A stretch of 64,000 nucleotides of DNA from NCBI RefSeq assembly GCF_018129405.1, contig NZ_JAFCLP010000002.1, positions 620,001-684,000 on the forward strand, in the 5' to 3' direction. The stretch is from Bradyrhizobium iriomotense. GTDB lineage: Bacteria; Pseudomonadota; Alphaproteobacteria; Rhizobiales; Xanthobacteraceae. Both the position numbers and the translations under genes were made by a program. The notes under the pieces were generated by a model. The model made no database searches and was not told the DNA's origin. It was given only the letters and a program-made list of their open reading frames with translations. Positions 29,548 through 38,306 of the stretch are shown here, piece by piece. The stretch's first letter is position 1; each line of letters opens with the position of its first letter.

Positions 29548-29730
29548 CTAGAGCCAGATGCCCTGCATGCCCAGGATGACGGCCACCAGCGAAATGAACA
29601 GGCCGATGCCGGCAAAGAGCGCCACTCCGATGAACTCGGACGCGTCGGAGCGCTTGGCGGGAATGGCGGAACGTTCGGTGTATATACGCGGTGCTGAAAT
29701 CGATGAAAAGAAGCGAGCTGCCTTCGGCAT
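29548..29730 (-). CDS. Small single-pass membrane protein (60 aa)
   Basis: From ATG 29730 (site GAGGGAGCCCGTG) the product has a basic N-terminus (MPKAARFFSSISAPRIYTER) and one C-terminal hydrophobic helix (EFIGVALFAGIGLFISLVAV then ILGMQGIWL). GTG 29733 is an alternative start. Such tail-anchored small proteins are common in Bradyrhizobium and have no known role. Confidence 0.75.
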   Translation of the reverse strand: MPKAARFFSSISAPRIYTERSAIPAKRSDASEFIGVALFAGIGLFISLVAVILGMQGIWL

Positions 29731-29907
29731 CACGGGCTCCCTCTAAAATTGAGTCTTGTGACCCCCACCCGTAAAAATGTCTTTGCAGCGCAAGCGAAGG
29801 TTCAACACCTCACGCAAAGGTTTAGAAATTAGATCGCACAACGCGAGGGAACCGGCCGGCGCAACCAACCTCGTCGCGCCGACAGATTCAATTTTCACCT
29901 TGCTTGA

Positions 29908-30681
29908 TCAACCGCGATAGATCGGCGCGCCGCTCGGCGATGCCACCGCGCCGCCGTCGACGAAGATCTCCTGGCCCTGCACATGCGCGGCATCATCGGA
30001 AGCGAGGAACAGCACCGTCTTCGCAACGTGATCCGTCTCGCCGAGGCGGCCGAGCGGCGTCATCAGCCCGATCCGCTTCTCGAACACCTTCTCGGCTTCG
30101 GGCGTTGCGGTCGCAGGCCCCCAGATCGGCGTGCGGATCGCGCCGGGCGCAACGACGTTGACACGGATTCCGCGCGGCGACAGCTCCGAGGCCATGATCC
30201 GCGCCATCGCCCGCACGCCAGCCTTCGCCGCGCCATAAGCGGAGTAGCCGGGAATGCCGAGCACCGAGATCACCGAGCCGTTGAGGATGATCGAGGCATT
30301 ATCGTTGAGATAAGGCAGCGCGGACTGCACGGTGAAGAACACGCCGGTCAGGTTGGTGCTGATGACCTTCTCGAACACTTCGAGCGCCGCCGATCCCAGC
30401 GGCGTGCCGCCGGCGATGCCGGCATTGGCGAACACGATATCGAACTTGCCGAATTTTTCCGCGCCCTGCTTGATCGCGGCTTCCGTCGCCGCGATGTCGG
30501 TCGCATCGGCAGGCAAGGCGAGGCCGTTCGGCCCGAGCTCCTTGGCGGCTGCCGCCAGCGTCTCCTTGTTGCGCCCGGTGATCACCACCTTGGCGCCCTC
30601 GGCCACGAACAGTTTTGCCGTCGCAAGCCCGATGCCGCTGTTGCCGCCGGTGATGAGGGCCGTCTTGTTCTTCAATCTCAC
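29908..30681 (-). CDS. Short-chain dehydrogenase/reductase (SDR)
   Basis: The 257-residue classical SDR has TALITGGNSGIGLATAKLFV (NAD(P) motif G-x3-G-x-G), FANAGIAGG, catalytic Ser in SVISVLG and Y-x3-K in YSAYGAAKAGVRAMARI. VVITGRNKE suggests NADPH preference through the Arg after beta-2. Start is GTG 30681 (site GAGGCGAAC). It is divergent from an HxlR regulator, with a dyad operator candidate between them. The substrate is unknown; quinone or aldehyde reduction is typical for such pairs. Confidence 0.94.
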   Translation of the reverse strand: MRLKNKTALITGGNSGIGLATAKLFVAEGAKVVITGRNKETLAAAAKELGPNGLALPADATDIAATEAAIKQGAEKFGKFDIVFANAGIAGGTPLGSAALEVFEKVISTNLTGVFFTVQSALPYLNDNASIILNGSVISVLGIPGYSAYGAAKAGVRAMARIMASELSPRGIRVNVVAPGAIRTPIWGPATATPEAEKVFEKRIGLMTPLGRLGETDHVAKTVLFLASDDAAHVQGQEIFVDGGAVASPSGAPIYRG

Positions 30682-30696
30682 GTTCGCCTCCAGTTA

Positions 30697-30749
30697 GTTG
30701 CATGATGAAACTAAGTTGCCATCTAGGGCATTTGGTTTTATGATGCAAC
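30697..30749. promoter_or_regulatory. Candidate HxlR operator in the SDR/HxlR intergenic region
   Basis: GTTGCATGATGAAAC (30697-30711) and GTTTTATGATGCAAC (30735-30749) are inverted 15-mers matching at 13 positions, centred between the divergent SDR and HxlR starts. This is the only strong dyad in the 122-bp gap. Confidence 0.6.
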
Positions 30750-30803
30750 CACACAAGCGCGTGATCGGCGGCTGAACCGTGCGAACGCGACAGGACCGGA
30801 ACG

Positions 30804-31274
30804 ATGGTGAAACGAACAAGCTTCGAGGGCGATTCCTGCCCGATCGCACGGTCGCTGGACGCGCTCGGCGACTGGTGGTCGCTGCTGATCATCCGCGAGG
30901 CGCTGTTCGGCCTGCGCCGCTTCGGCGAGTTTCAGAGCAAGCTCGGCATGGCCAAGAACATCTTGTCAGTGCGGCTGCGCGCGCTGGTCGACCACGGCAT
31001 TTTGGCAACCGCCCCCGCCTCCGACGGCAGCGCCTACCAGGAATATGTGCTGACGCCGAAAGGCCGCGGCACCTTCCCGATCCTGGTCGCGCTGCGGCAA
31101 TGGAGCGAGGAATTCGATGATCACCCCGAAGAGATCGCGACCATTTTGGTCGATCGCGAGAAAGGCCGCCCGGTGAAGAAGCTCGAAATGCGCGCCGAGG
31201 ACGGGCGGCTGCTCACGCCGGCGGATACCACGCTGAAGCTACGACCGGCGCGACGGCGGCGCGCAACGGGATGA
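30804..31274 (+). CDS. HxlR-family transcriptional regulator (next to the SDR)
   Basis: A 156-residue protein with FEGDSCPIARSLDALGDWWS (conserved Cys), REALFGLRRFGEFQSKLGMA and KNILSVRLRALVDHGILATA. It is distinct from the HxlR at 28352. It lies divergent to the SDR with a shared operator candidate, so autoregulation and control of the SDR are likely. The C-terminal 40 residues (DREKGRPVKKLEMRAEDGRL) are an extension often seen in this subgroup. Confidence 0.93.
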   Translation: MVKRTSFEGDSCPIARSLDALGDWWSLLIIREALFGLRRFGEFQSKLGMAKNILSVRLRALVDHGILATAPASDGSAYQEYVLTPKGRGTFPILVALRQWSEEFDDHPEEIATILVDREKGRPVKKLEMRAEDGRLLTPADTTLKLRPARRRRATG

Positions 31275-31298
31275 CGTCGCGCACGATCTCTCCTCATG

Positions 31299-31453
31299 GT
31301 CGTCCCGGCCTAGTGCGCAATTGCGCACGGGGGCCGGGACCCATAACCACAGGGAGCGGTGTGGCGAAGACTGGCAGTGATCCTTCGCCGATACGGATAC
31401 TGCGCGTTCTCGATAGATCACGCGGTATGGGTCCCGGCCTGCGCCGGGACGAC
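31299..31453. repeat. Palindromic repeat, 'gtcgtcccggcc...gggacccataaccac' family B
   Basis: The element starts GTCGTCCCGGCC and ends GGCCTGCGCCGGGACGAC, with GGGACCCATAACCACAG and TATGGGTCCCGGCC inside. A second copy is at 58739-58860. Confidence 0.88.
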
Positions 31454-31462
31454 ATTGAAGCC

Positions 31463-31723
31463 TCACGACAGCTTGCGCTTGGTCCGCAGCCGCAAATGCT
31501 CGTCGGCCTCCAGCTGCGTCATCCCCAGGAGATAATGCAGCACGTCGAGCTTGTGGCGCTCGGCGAGCTTGCGCAAGGCAGCCACCTGCTCGGCGATGAA
31601 GGCCACCGCCTCATCTGCCCCGCCTTCCCCTGGTTCCTCGTTGCGCGAGCCTCCCGGCACGCCCGATACGGCGCGCGCCCGCTTCTTTCCCGGCCTTGTC
31701 ACCCGTCCCCACCCCGAATCCAT
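31463..31723 (-). CDS. Conserved-type hypothetical protein (86 aa)
   Basis: From ATG 31723 the product starts MDSGWGRVTRPGKKRARAVS and ends in a helical part AVAFIAEQVAALRKLAERHK and LDVLHYLLGMTQLEADEHLR LRTKRKLS. The second half looks like an amphipathic helix-loop-helix, the first is basic and disordered. The frame is open 5 codons further from GTG 31738. It lies beside topA but on the other strand. No function is known to me. Confidence 0.75.
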   Translation of the reverse strand: MDSGWGRVTRPGKKRARAVSGVPGGSRNEEPGEGGADEAVAFIAEQVAALRKLAERHKLDVLHYLLGMTQLEADEHLRLRTKRKLS

Positions 31724-31930
31724 GCCCCACAGAGACACTACGCCGACATTGACCGCAACTCCAAGGTGGTGATTTGCAACTTTCTCGATATGAAACTTTT
31801 CCCATTTGGAGCGCTTTCAACACCCCTCGATTTGACAGGGGCCGCCTCACCACCCATGTTCGGGTCGAAACGGCCGACCCGAGTCCTTTCGTTTTCGGCC
31901 CGAGATTTTCCCGTAAGCCACTGGAACTAA

Positions 31931-34693
31931 ATGAATATCGTCATTGTGGAGTCGCCGGCGAAAGCCAAGACGATCAACAAATATCTGGGCTCGTCCTACG
32001 AGGTTCTGGCCTCGTTCGGCCATGTCCGCGATCTCCCGGCGAAGAACGGTTCCGTCGATCCCGACGCCAATTTCAAGATGATCTGGGAGGTCGACCCCAA
32101 GGCGGCCGGCCGGCTCAATGATATCGCGAGGTCCCTGAAGGGCGCCGAGCGCCTGATTCTGGCGACCGACCCCGATCGCGAGGGCGAGGCCATCTCCTGG
32201 CACGTGCTGGAGGTGCTGAAGGAGAAGCGCGCGCTCAAGGATCAGAAGATCGAGCGCGTTGTGTTCAACGCCATCACCAAGCAGGCCGTTACGGACGCGA
32301 TGAAGCATCCGCGCGAGATCGACGGTGCGCTGGTCGACGCCTATATGGCGCGCCGTGCCCTCGACTATCTCGTCGGCTTCACCCTCTCCCCCGTGCTGTG
32401 GCGCAAGCTGCCGGGCGCCCGCTCGGCGGGCCGCGTGCAGTCGGTGGCGCTGCGCCTCGTCTGCGACCGCGAGCTCGAGATCGAGAAGTTCGTAGCCCGC
32501 GAATATTGGTCGCTGATCGCGACCCTGCTCACCCCGCGCGGCGATGCCTTCGAGGCGCGTCTCGTCGGCGCCGACGGCAAGAAGATCCAGCGCCTCGACA
32601 TCGGCACCGGCACGGAAGCCGAGGACTTCAAGAAGGCGCTGGAAGCGGCCGCCTACGCCGTCACGGCGGTCGATGCAAAACCCGCCCGGCGCAATCCGCA
32701 GGCCCCCTTCACCACCTCGACGCTGCAGCAGGAAGCCAGCCGCAAATACGGCTTTGCGCCCGCGCACACCATGCGCATCGCCCAGCGCCTCTATGAAGGC
32801 ATCGACATCGGCGGCGAGACCACCGGACTCATTACTTATATGCGTACCGACGGCGTGCAGATCGATCCGTCCGCGATCACCCAGGCGCGCAAGGTGATCG
32901 GCGAGGATTACGGCAACGCCTATGTGCCGGATGCGCCGCGCCAGTACCAGGCCAAGGCCAAGAACGCCCAGGAAGCGCACGAAGCAATCCGCCCGACCGA
33001 CCTCTCCCGCCGCCCCGACAGCATGAGCCGCAAGCTCGATGCCGATCAGGCGCGGCTCTACGAGCTGATCTGGAAGCGCACCATCGCCAGCCAGATGGAA
33101 TCGGCCGAGCTCGAGCGCACAACCGTCGACATCACCGCGAAGGCCGGCGGCCGTACGCTGGAGCTGCGCGCCACCGGTCAGGTCGTCAAGTTCGACGGCT
33201 TCCTCGCGCTTTACCAGGAGGGCCGCGACGACGAGGAGGACGAGGATTCCCGCCGCCTGCCCGGCATGAGCGCCGGCGAAGCGTTGAAGCGGCAGTCGCT
33301 CGCCGTCACCCAGCACTTCACCGAGCCGCCGCCGCGCTTCTCGGAAGCGTCCCTCGTCAAGCGCATGGAAGAGCTCGGCATCGGCCGGCCCTCGACCTAT
33401 GCCTCGATCCTCCAGGTCCTGAAGGACCGCGGCTACGTCAAGCTGGAGAAGAAGCGCCTGCACGGCGAGGACAAGGGCCGCGTCGTGATCGCGTTCCTGG
33501 AGAGCTTCTTCAGCCGCTACGTCGAATACGATTTCACCGCCGGCCTGGAAGAGCAGCTCGACCGCATCTCCAACAACGAGATCTCCTGGCAGCAGGTGCT
33601 GAAGGATTTTTGGCGCGACTTCATCGGCGCCGTCGACGACATCAAGGACCTGCGCGTCGCGCAGGTGCTCGACGTGCTCGACGAGACGCTGGGGCCGCAC
33701 ATCTACCCCGCCCGCGCGGATGGCGGCGACGTCCGCCAGTGTCCGAACTGCGGCACCGGCCGGCTGAATCTGAAGGCCGGCAAGTTCGGCGCCTTCGTCG
33801 GCTGCTCGAACTATCCGGAATGCCGCTACACCCGTCAGCTCGCCGCCGATGGCGAGGCGACTGCCGACCGTTCGCTCGGCCAGGATCCCGATACGGGCCG
33901 CGATGTCTGGGTCAAGGCCGGCCGCTTCGGCCCCTACATCCAGCTCGGCGAGCAGAAGGATTATGAGGAAGGCGAGAAGCCGAAGCGCGCAGGCATCCCG
34001 AAGGGAACCTCGCCCAGCGATGTCGATCTCGAGCTTGCGCTGAAGCTTTTGTCGCTGCCGCGCGAGATCGGCAAGCATCCGGAAACCGGTCAGCCGATCA
34101 CGGCGGGTCTCGGCCGCTTCGGGCCGTTCGTGAAGCATGAGAAGACCTATGCGAGCCTCGAGGCCGGCGACGAGGTCTTCGAGATCGGCCTCAACCGCGC
34201 GGTGACGCTGATCGCGGAGAAGGTCGCCAAGGGCCCGAGCCGGCGCTTCGGCGCCGATCCCGGCAAGGCCATCGGCGATCATCCGACGCTCGGCACCGTC
34301 ACCGTGAAGAGCGGCCGCTACGGCGCCTATGTCACCGCGGGCGGCGTCAACGCGACGATCCCCGCCGAGTTCGAGAAGGACGCCATCACGCTGCCGCAGG
34401 CGATCGCGCTGATCGACGAGCGCGCGGCCAAAGGTGGCGGAAAGAGCGGCGGCAAGACCAAGGCGAAAAAGGCGGCGAAGCCCGCCAAGGCCAAGAAGGC
34501 TGCAGACAAGGCCGCGGACGGCGAGGACGCCGCGCCAAAGCCGAAGAAACCGGCCGCGAAGAAAGCCGCGGCCAAATCCAAATCCGAATCCACCAGCAAG
34601 GCGCGCGCCGCCGTGTCGTCGACCGCAAAGACGTCGCCGACCAAGGCAGCCGCCACCAAGGCTCCGGCCAAGAAGAGTGCCGGCAAGAATTAG
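31931..34693 (+). CDS. topA: DNA topoisomerase I
   Basis: A 920-residue type IA topoisomerase. The TOPRIM domain starts at once (MNIVIVESPAKAKTINKYLG; DPDREGEAISWH). The catalytic Tyr is in GLITYMRTDGVQ (Y303). KNAQEAHEAIRPTD and GRPSTYASILQVL follow. One C4 zinc module (CPNCGTGRLNLKAGKFGAFV then GCSNYPEC) is followed by KFG/RFG-type repeats. The last ~90 residues are a Lys/Ala-rich tail like histone H1 (AKKAAKPAKAKKAADKAADG), common in rhizobial TopA and likely to add non-specific DNA affinity. It relaxes negative supercoils. The stop lies 7 bp before rnr, so the genes are co-transcribed. Confidence 0.98.
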   Translation: MNIVIVESPAKAKTINKYLGSSYEVLASFGHVRDLPAKNGSVDPDANFKMIWEVDPKAAGRLNDIARSLKGAERLILATDPDREGEAISWHVLEVLKEKRALKDQKIERVVFNAITKQAVTDAMKHPREIDGALVDAYMARRALDYLVGFTLSPVLWRKLPGARSAGRVQSVALRLVCDRELEIEKFVAREYWSLIATLLTPRGDAFEARLVGADGKKIQRLDIGTGTEAEDFKKALEAAAYAVTAVDAKPARRNPQAPFTTSTLQQEASRKYGFAPAHTMRIAQRLYEGIDIGGETTGLITYMRTDGVQIDPSAITQARKVIGEDYGNAYVPDAPRQYQAKAKNAQEAHEAIRPTDLSRRPDSMSRKLDADQARLYELIWKRTIASQMESAELERTTVDITAKAGGRTLELRATGQVVKFDGFLALYQEGRDDEEDEDSRRLPGMSAGEALKRQSLAVTQHFTEPPPRFSEASLVKRMEELGIGRPSTYASILQVLKDRGYVKLEKKRLHGEDKGRVVIAFLESFFSRYVEYDFTAGLEEQLDRISNNEISWQQVLKDFWRDFIGAVDDIKDLRVAQVLDVLDETLGPHIYPARADGGDVRQCPNCGTGRLNLKAGKFGAFVGCSNYPECRYTRQLAADGEATADRSLGQDPDTGRDVWVKAGRFGPYIQLGEQKDYEEGEKPKRAGIPKGTSPSDVDLELALKLLSLPREIGKHPETGQPITAGLGRFGPFVKHEKTYASLEAGDEVFEIGLNRAVTLIAEKVAKGPSRRFGADPGKAIGDHPTLGTVTVKSGRYGAYVTAGGVNATIPAEFEKDAITLPQAIALIDERAAKGGGKSGGKTKAKKAAKPAKAKKAADKAADGEDAAPKPKKPAAKKAAAKSKSESTSKARAAVSSTAKTSPTKAAATKAPAKKSAGKN

Positions 34694-34700
34694 AGGTTAA

Positions 34701-37052
34701 GTGAAACCAAAGAAAGACCATGGCTTTCCCGACAGGCAAGCCATCGTCGCCTTCATCAAGGCAAATCCAGGAAAGGTCGGGACTCGCGAAATTGCGCGCG
34801 AGTTCGGCCTGAAGAACGCCGATCGCGCCGAGCTCAGGCGCATGCTGCGCGAGCTCGCCGACGACGGCATCATCAAGAAGAAACGCCACACGGTCTCCGA
34901 ACCGGACGCGCTGCCACCGACGCTGCTGGCCGACATCACCGGCCGCGACTCCGACGGCGAATTGATCGCCTCCCCTGCCGAATGGGATGAGGTCGAGAAC
35001 GGCGAGCCGCCAAAAATCCTCATCGAGATGCCGCGCCGGCCCAAGCCCGGCACCGCCGCCGGCGTCGGCGATCGCGCGCTGCTGCGCGTCGAGCGCAGCG
35101 ATGATGACGAAGGCCCCGCCTATCGCGGCCGCATCATCAAGGTCATCGACAAGGCCAAGAGCCGCATCCTCGGCGTCTTCCGCAGCCTTCCCGAAGGCGG
35201 CGGACGGCTCGTCCCCGTCGACAAGAAGTTCGCCGATCGCGAGCTGAACATCGCGAAGACCGATACATCAGGCGCGCAGGACGGCGATCTCGTCAGCGTC
35301 GACATCGTCCGCTCGCGCGGCTTTGGCCTTGCCTCCGGCCGGGTCAAGGAGAAGCTCGGCTCGGTCAAGTCCGAGAAGGCGATCAGCCTGATCGCGATTT
35401 ACGCGCACGATATTCCCTTGCAATTCTCCTCGGCCGCCGAGCGCGAGGCGGAAGCGGCGGAGCCCGCCAACCTGAAAGGACGCGAGGACTGGCGCGACGT
35501 CCCGCTCGTCACCATCGATCCGCCGGACGCCAAGGATCACGACGACGCGGTGCATGCGCAGGCGGACGACGATCCCCACAACAAGGGCGGCTTCATCGTC
35601 AACGTCGCCATTGCCGATGTCAGCTTCTACGTGCGCCCTGGCACCGCGCTCGACCGCGACGCGCTCGATCGCGGCAACTCGGTCTATTTCCCCGACCGCG
35701 TCGTGCCGATGCTGCCCGAGCGCATTTCCAACAATCTCTGCTCGCTGGTGCCGGGCGAGCCGCGCGGCGCGCTCGCGGTGCGCATGGTGCTCGGCCCCGA
35801 CGGCCGCAAGCGCTCGCACAGTTTTCATCGCATCCTGATGCGCTCGGCCGCGAAGCTGAGTTACGCGCAGGCGCAGGCTGCGATCGACGGACGGCCTGAC
35901 GACACCACCGGGCCCCTGATCGATCCAATCCTCAAACCGCTCTATGCTGCTTACGCCTGCGCCAAGCGCGCAAGAGACGAGCGCGATCCGCTCAATCTCG
36001 ATCTGCCCGAGCGCAAGATCCTGCTCAAGAGCGACGGGACGGTCGATCGCGTCGTCGTGCCGGAGCGTCTCGACGCGCACAAGCTGATCGAGGAGTTCAT
36101 GATCCTCGCCAACGTCGCCGCAGCGGAGATGCTGGAGAAGAGGTCGCTGCCGCTGATCTACCGCGTCCATGACGAGCCGACGCTGGAGAAGGTCCACGCG
36201 CTCGCGGAATTCCTGGAGACGCTCGACGTCCCCTTCGCCAAATCGGGCGCGCTGCGCCCCACCACGTTCAACCGCGTGCTGGCCCAGCTCGAAGGCCATG
36301 ATTACTTTCCGCTGGTGAGCGAGGTCGTGCTGCGCGCCCAGGCGCAGGCTGAGTACTCATCCGAGAACTACGGCCATTTCGGTCTGAACCTGCGCCGCTA
36401 TGCGCATTTCACCTCGCCGATCCGCCGCTATGCCGACCTCGTCGTGCATCGCGCGCTGGTCCGCGCGCTCGGCCTCGGCGAGGGCGCCCTGCCCGACAGC
36501 GAGACGCCGGAGAGCCTCGGCGAGGTCGCCGCGCATATTTCGCTGACCGAACGGCGCGCGATGAAAGCGGAGCGCGAGACCGTCGACCGCCTGATCGCGC
36601 ATCACCTCGCCGATCGAATCGGCGCGAGCTTCCAGGGCCGCGTCTCCGGCGTCACCCGCGCCGGCCTGTTCGTCAAGCTGAGCGAGACCGGCGCCGACGG
36701 TCTGATCCCGATCCGATCCCTCGGCACGGAATATTTTAATTATGACGAGAGCCGTCACGCACTGGTCGGCACGCGCAGCGGCACCATGTATCAGCTCGGT
36801 GACGTCGTCGACGTCCGCCTGATCGAAGCAGCCCCCATCGCCGGCGCGCTGCGCTTCGAGCTGCTGTCGTCGTCCAGTGAGGCGAGCCCGCGCGACCGCA
36901 GGCGACCCGGTCCACAGCGCCGCCCCTCGTCCAAGGCGCATCCCGGACGCAGCCCGGAGAGAAAACGCAAGCCGGAGAAGCAAAAGTCCGGCAAGGGGAA
37001 GAAGGGCAAGAACAAGGGAAAAGGCAAGGGCAAGAAAGGCAAGGCGTGGTGA
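34701..37052 (+). CDS. rnr: Ribonuclease R
   Basis: The 783-residue protein starts at GTG 34701 (site GAGGTTAA). An N-terminal winged helix (REFGLKNADRAELRRMLREL) precedes OB domains, the RNB catalytic core (TIDPPDAKDHDDAVHA with the Asp cluster; HFTSPIRRYADLVVHRALV) and an S1 domain (GRVSGVTRAGLFVKLSETGA). The C-terminal ~60 residues are a basic tail (RKPEKQKSGKGKKGKNKGKG), typical for RNase R and used to unwind structured RNA. It degrades RNA 3'-5' through structure. Confidence 0.97.
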   Translation: MKPKKDHGFPDRQAIVAFIKANPGKVGTREIAREFGLKNADRAELRRMLRELADDGIIKKKRHTVSEPDALPPTLLADITGRDSDGELIASPAEWDEVENGEPPKILIEMPRRPKPGTAAGVGDRALLRVERSDDDEGPAYRGRIIKVIDKAKSRILGVFRSLPEGGGRLVPVDKKFADRELNIAKTDTSGAQDGDLVSVDIVRSRGFGLASGRVKEKLGSVKSEKAISLIAIYAHDIPLQFSSAAEREAEAAEPANLKGREDWRDVPLVTIDPPDAKDHDDAVHAQADDDPHNKGGFIVNVAIADVSFYVRPGTALDRDALDRGNSVYFPDRVVPMLPERISNNLCSLVPGEPRGALAVRMVLGPDGRKRSHSFHRILMRSAAKLSYAQAQAAIDGRPDDTTGPLIDPILKPLYAAYACAKRARDERDPLNLDLPERKILLKSDGTVDRVVVPERLDAHKLIEEFMILANVAAAEMLEKRSLPLIYRVHDEPTLEKVHALAEFLETLDVPFAKSGALRPTTFNRVLAQLEGHDYFPLVSEVVLRAQAQAEYSSENYGHFGLNLRRYAHFTSPIRRYADLVVHRALVRALGLGEGALPDSETPESLGEVAAHISLTERRAMKAERETVDRLIAHHLADRIGASFQGRVSGVTRAGLFVKLSETGADGLIPIRSLGTEYFNYDESRHALVGTRSGTMYQLGDVVDVRLIEAAPIAGALRFELLSSSSEASPRDRRRPGPQRRPSSKAHPGRSPERKRKPEKQKSGKGKKGKNKGKGKGKKGKAW

Positions 37053-37054
37053 CG

Positions 37055-37486
37055 ATGAGCACGGCCCCAAAGATCTGGACGCGTGAGACCGGCCTCGTCG
37101 AGAAGCGCGACGTCTGGACGGCGATGAAACGCGGCTTTCGCGGCCGCTGCCCGCGCTGCGGCGAGGGAAAGCTGTTCCGCGCCTTCCTGAAGACGGCGGA
37201 CAATTGCGCCAGTTGCGGCCTCGATTTCACGCCGCACCGCGCCGACGATCTGCCGGCCTATCTCGTCATCGTCATTGTCGGCCACATCGTGGTGCCTGCG
37301 ATCCTCTGGATCGAGACCAATTACACGACGCCGATCTGGATCAGCTTCGCGGCCTATCTGCCCTTCACGTTCTTTGCCTCGCTCGCGCTGCTGCAGCCCG
37401 TGAAGGGCGCCGTGGTCGGCTTGCAATGGGCTCTGCGCATGCACGGCTTTGACGAGAACCCTCCGGATGGTATTCCGCCGGTCTAA
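37055..37486 (+). CDS. DUF983 family membrane protein
   Basis: From ATG 37055 the product has 143 residues. Two C-x-x-C knuckles (GRCPRCGEGKLFRAFLKTAD, then NCASCGLDFTPHRADD) form a likely zinc ribbon. Two hydrophobic segments follow (AYLVIVIVGHIVVPAILWIE; FAAYLPFTFFASLALLQPVK). This is the DUF983 architecture found next to rnr in many alphaproteobacteria. GTG 37046 and 37049 overlap the rnr stop and are alternative starts. Function is unknown; a membrane-quality or assembly role is only a guess. Confidence 0.93.
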   Translation: MSTAPKIWTRETGLVEKRDVWTAMKRGFRGRCPRCGEGKLFRAFLKTADNCASCGLDFTPHRADDLPAYLVIVIVGHIVVPAILWIETNYTTPIWISFAAYLPFTFFASLALLQPVKGAVVGLQWALRMHGFDENPPDGIPPV

Positions 37487-37517
37487 GCAATAAGCAAGAA
37501 ACGGTCTGGGTGAGGAC

Positions 37518-38279
37518 ATGACGGATATTTCGCAGGCAGAAGAAAAGGCCAAGATCCACGAGGGCAAGGAAGCAGACCACCATCCCTATTTCCGCCCGAA
37601 GGATGCGGCGACGCTGATCCTGGTCGATCGCAGCGGCACGGTCCCAAAGGTCCTGGTCGGCAAGCGCCACGACAAGGTGGTGTTCATGCCCGGGAAATTC
37701 GTCTTCCCCGGCGGCCGTGTCGACAAGGACGATTATCGCGTGCCGTGTGCTGCTCCGATCACGGCCGAGTTAGAGGCCAATCTCGCCAAGGGCAGCCCAA
37801 AGACGCCGGCCTCGCGCGCAAAATCGCTGGCGATCGCCGCGATCCGCGAAGCGTGCGAGGAGACCGGCCTCTGCCTCGGCCGCAAGGCCCAAGACAAAAC
37901 TGAGGGCAAGGCCAGGCTCGAAGGTCCGTGGAAACCGTTTGCAGATGCGGGCCTGCTGCCCGATCCCTCCAGCCTGTTCCTGATCGCGCGCGCGATCACC
38001 CCGCCCGGCCGCGTCAAGCGGTTCGACACGCGCTTCTTCACCGCGGATGCCTCCGCGATCACCCACCGCGTCGAGGGCGTGATCCATGCCGATGCGGAGC
38101 TGGTCGAGCTGGTCTGGGTCGAGCTCGGCTCGAAACCTCTCGCCGATCTGCATCCGATGACGCGCAACGTGCTCAACGAGCTCGACACCCGCCTCGCCAC
38201 CGGCCCGCTCCGCCACGACGCGCCGGTGCCGTTCTTCCATTTCTACGGCGGCAAGATGCAGAAGGATATTTTGGGCTAA
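37518..38279 (+). CDS. NUDIX hydrolase (253 aa)
   Basis: The Nudix box is present in spread form: FVFPGGRVDKDDYRVP then SLAIAAIREACEETGLCLG, with R-E-A-C-E-E-T-G as the metal-binding helix. An insert of about 45 residues separates the GG turn from the helix, as in a long-form NUDIX subgroup. The C-terminal third (LELDTRLATGPLRHDAP-like region) is family-typical. It should hydrolyse a nucleoside-diphosphate-linked compound or CoA; the substrate is unknown. It is the last gene of the topA-rnr-DUF983 run, 31 bp after DUF983. Confidence 0.93.
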   Translation: MTDISQAEEKAKIHEGKEADHHPYFRPKDAATLILVDRSGTVPKVLVGKRHDKVVFMPGKFVFPGGRVDKDDYRVPCAAPITAELEANLAKGSPKTPASRAKSLAIAAIREACEETGLCLGRKAQDKTEGKARLEGPWKPFADAGLLPDPSSLFLIARAITPPGRVKRFDTRFFTADASAITHRVEGVIHADAELVELVWVELGSKPLADLHPMTRNVLNELDTRLATGPLRHDAPVPFFHFYGGKMQKDILG

Positions 38280-38306
38280 TCCAGCCGCCGAGCTCTCCAG
38301 GCCTGC

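Noticed and set aside
31847-34282. 811-codon minus-strand ORF
   Set aside because: Exact antisense shadow of topA.
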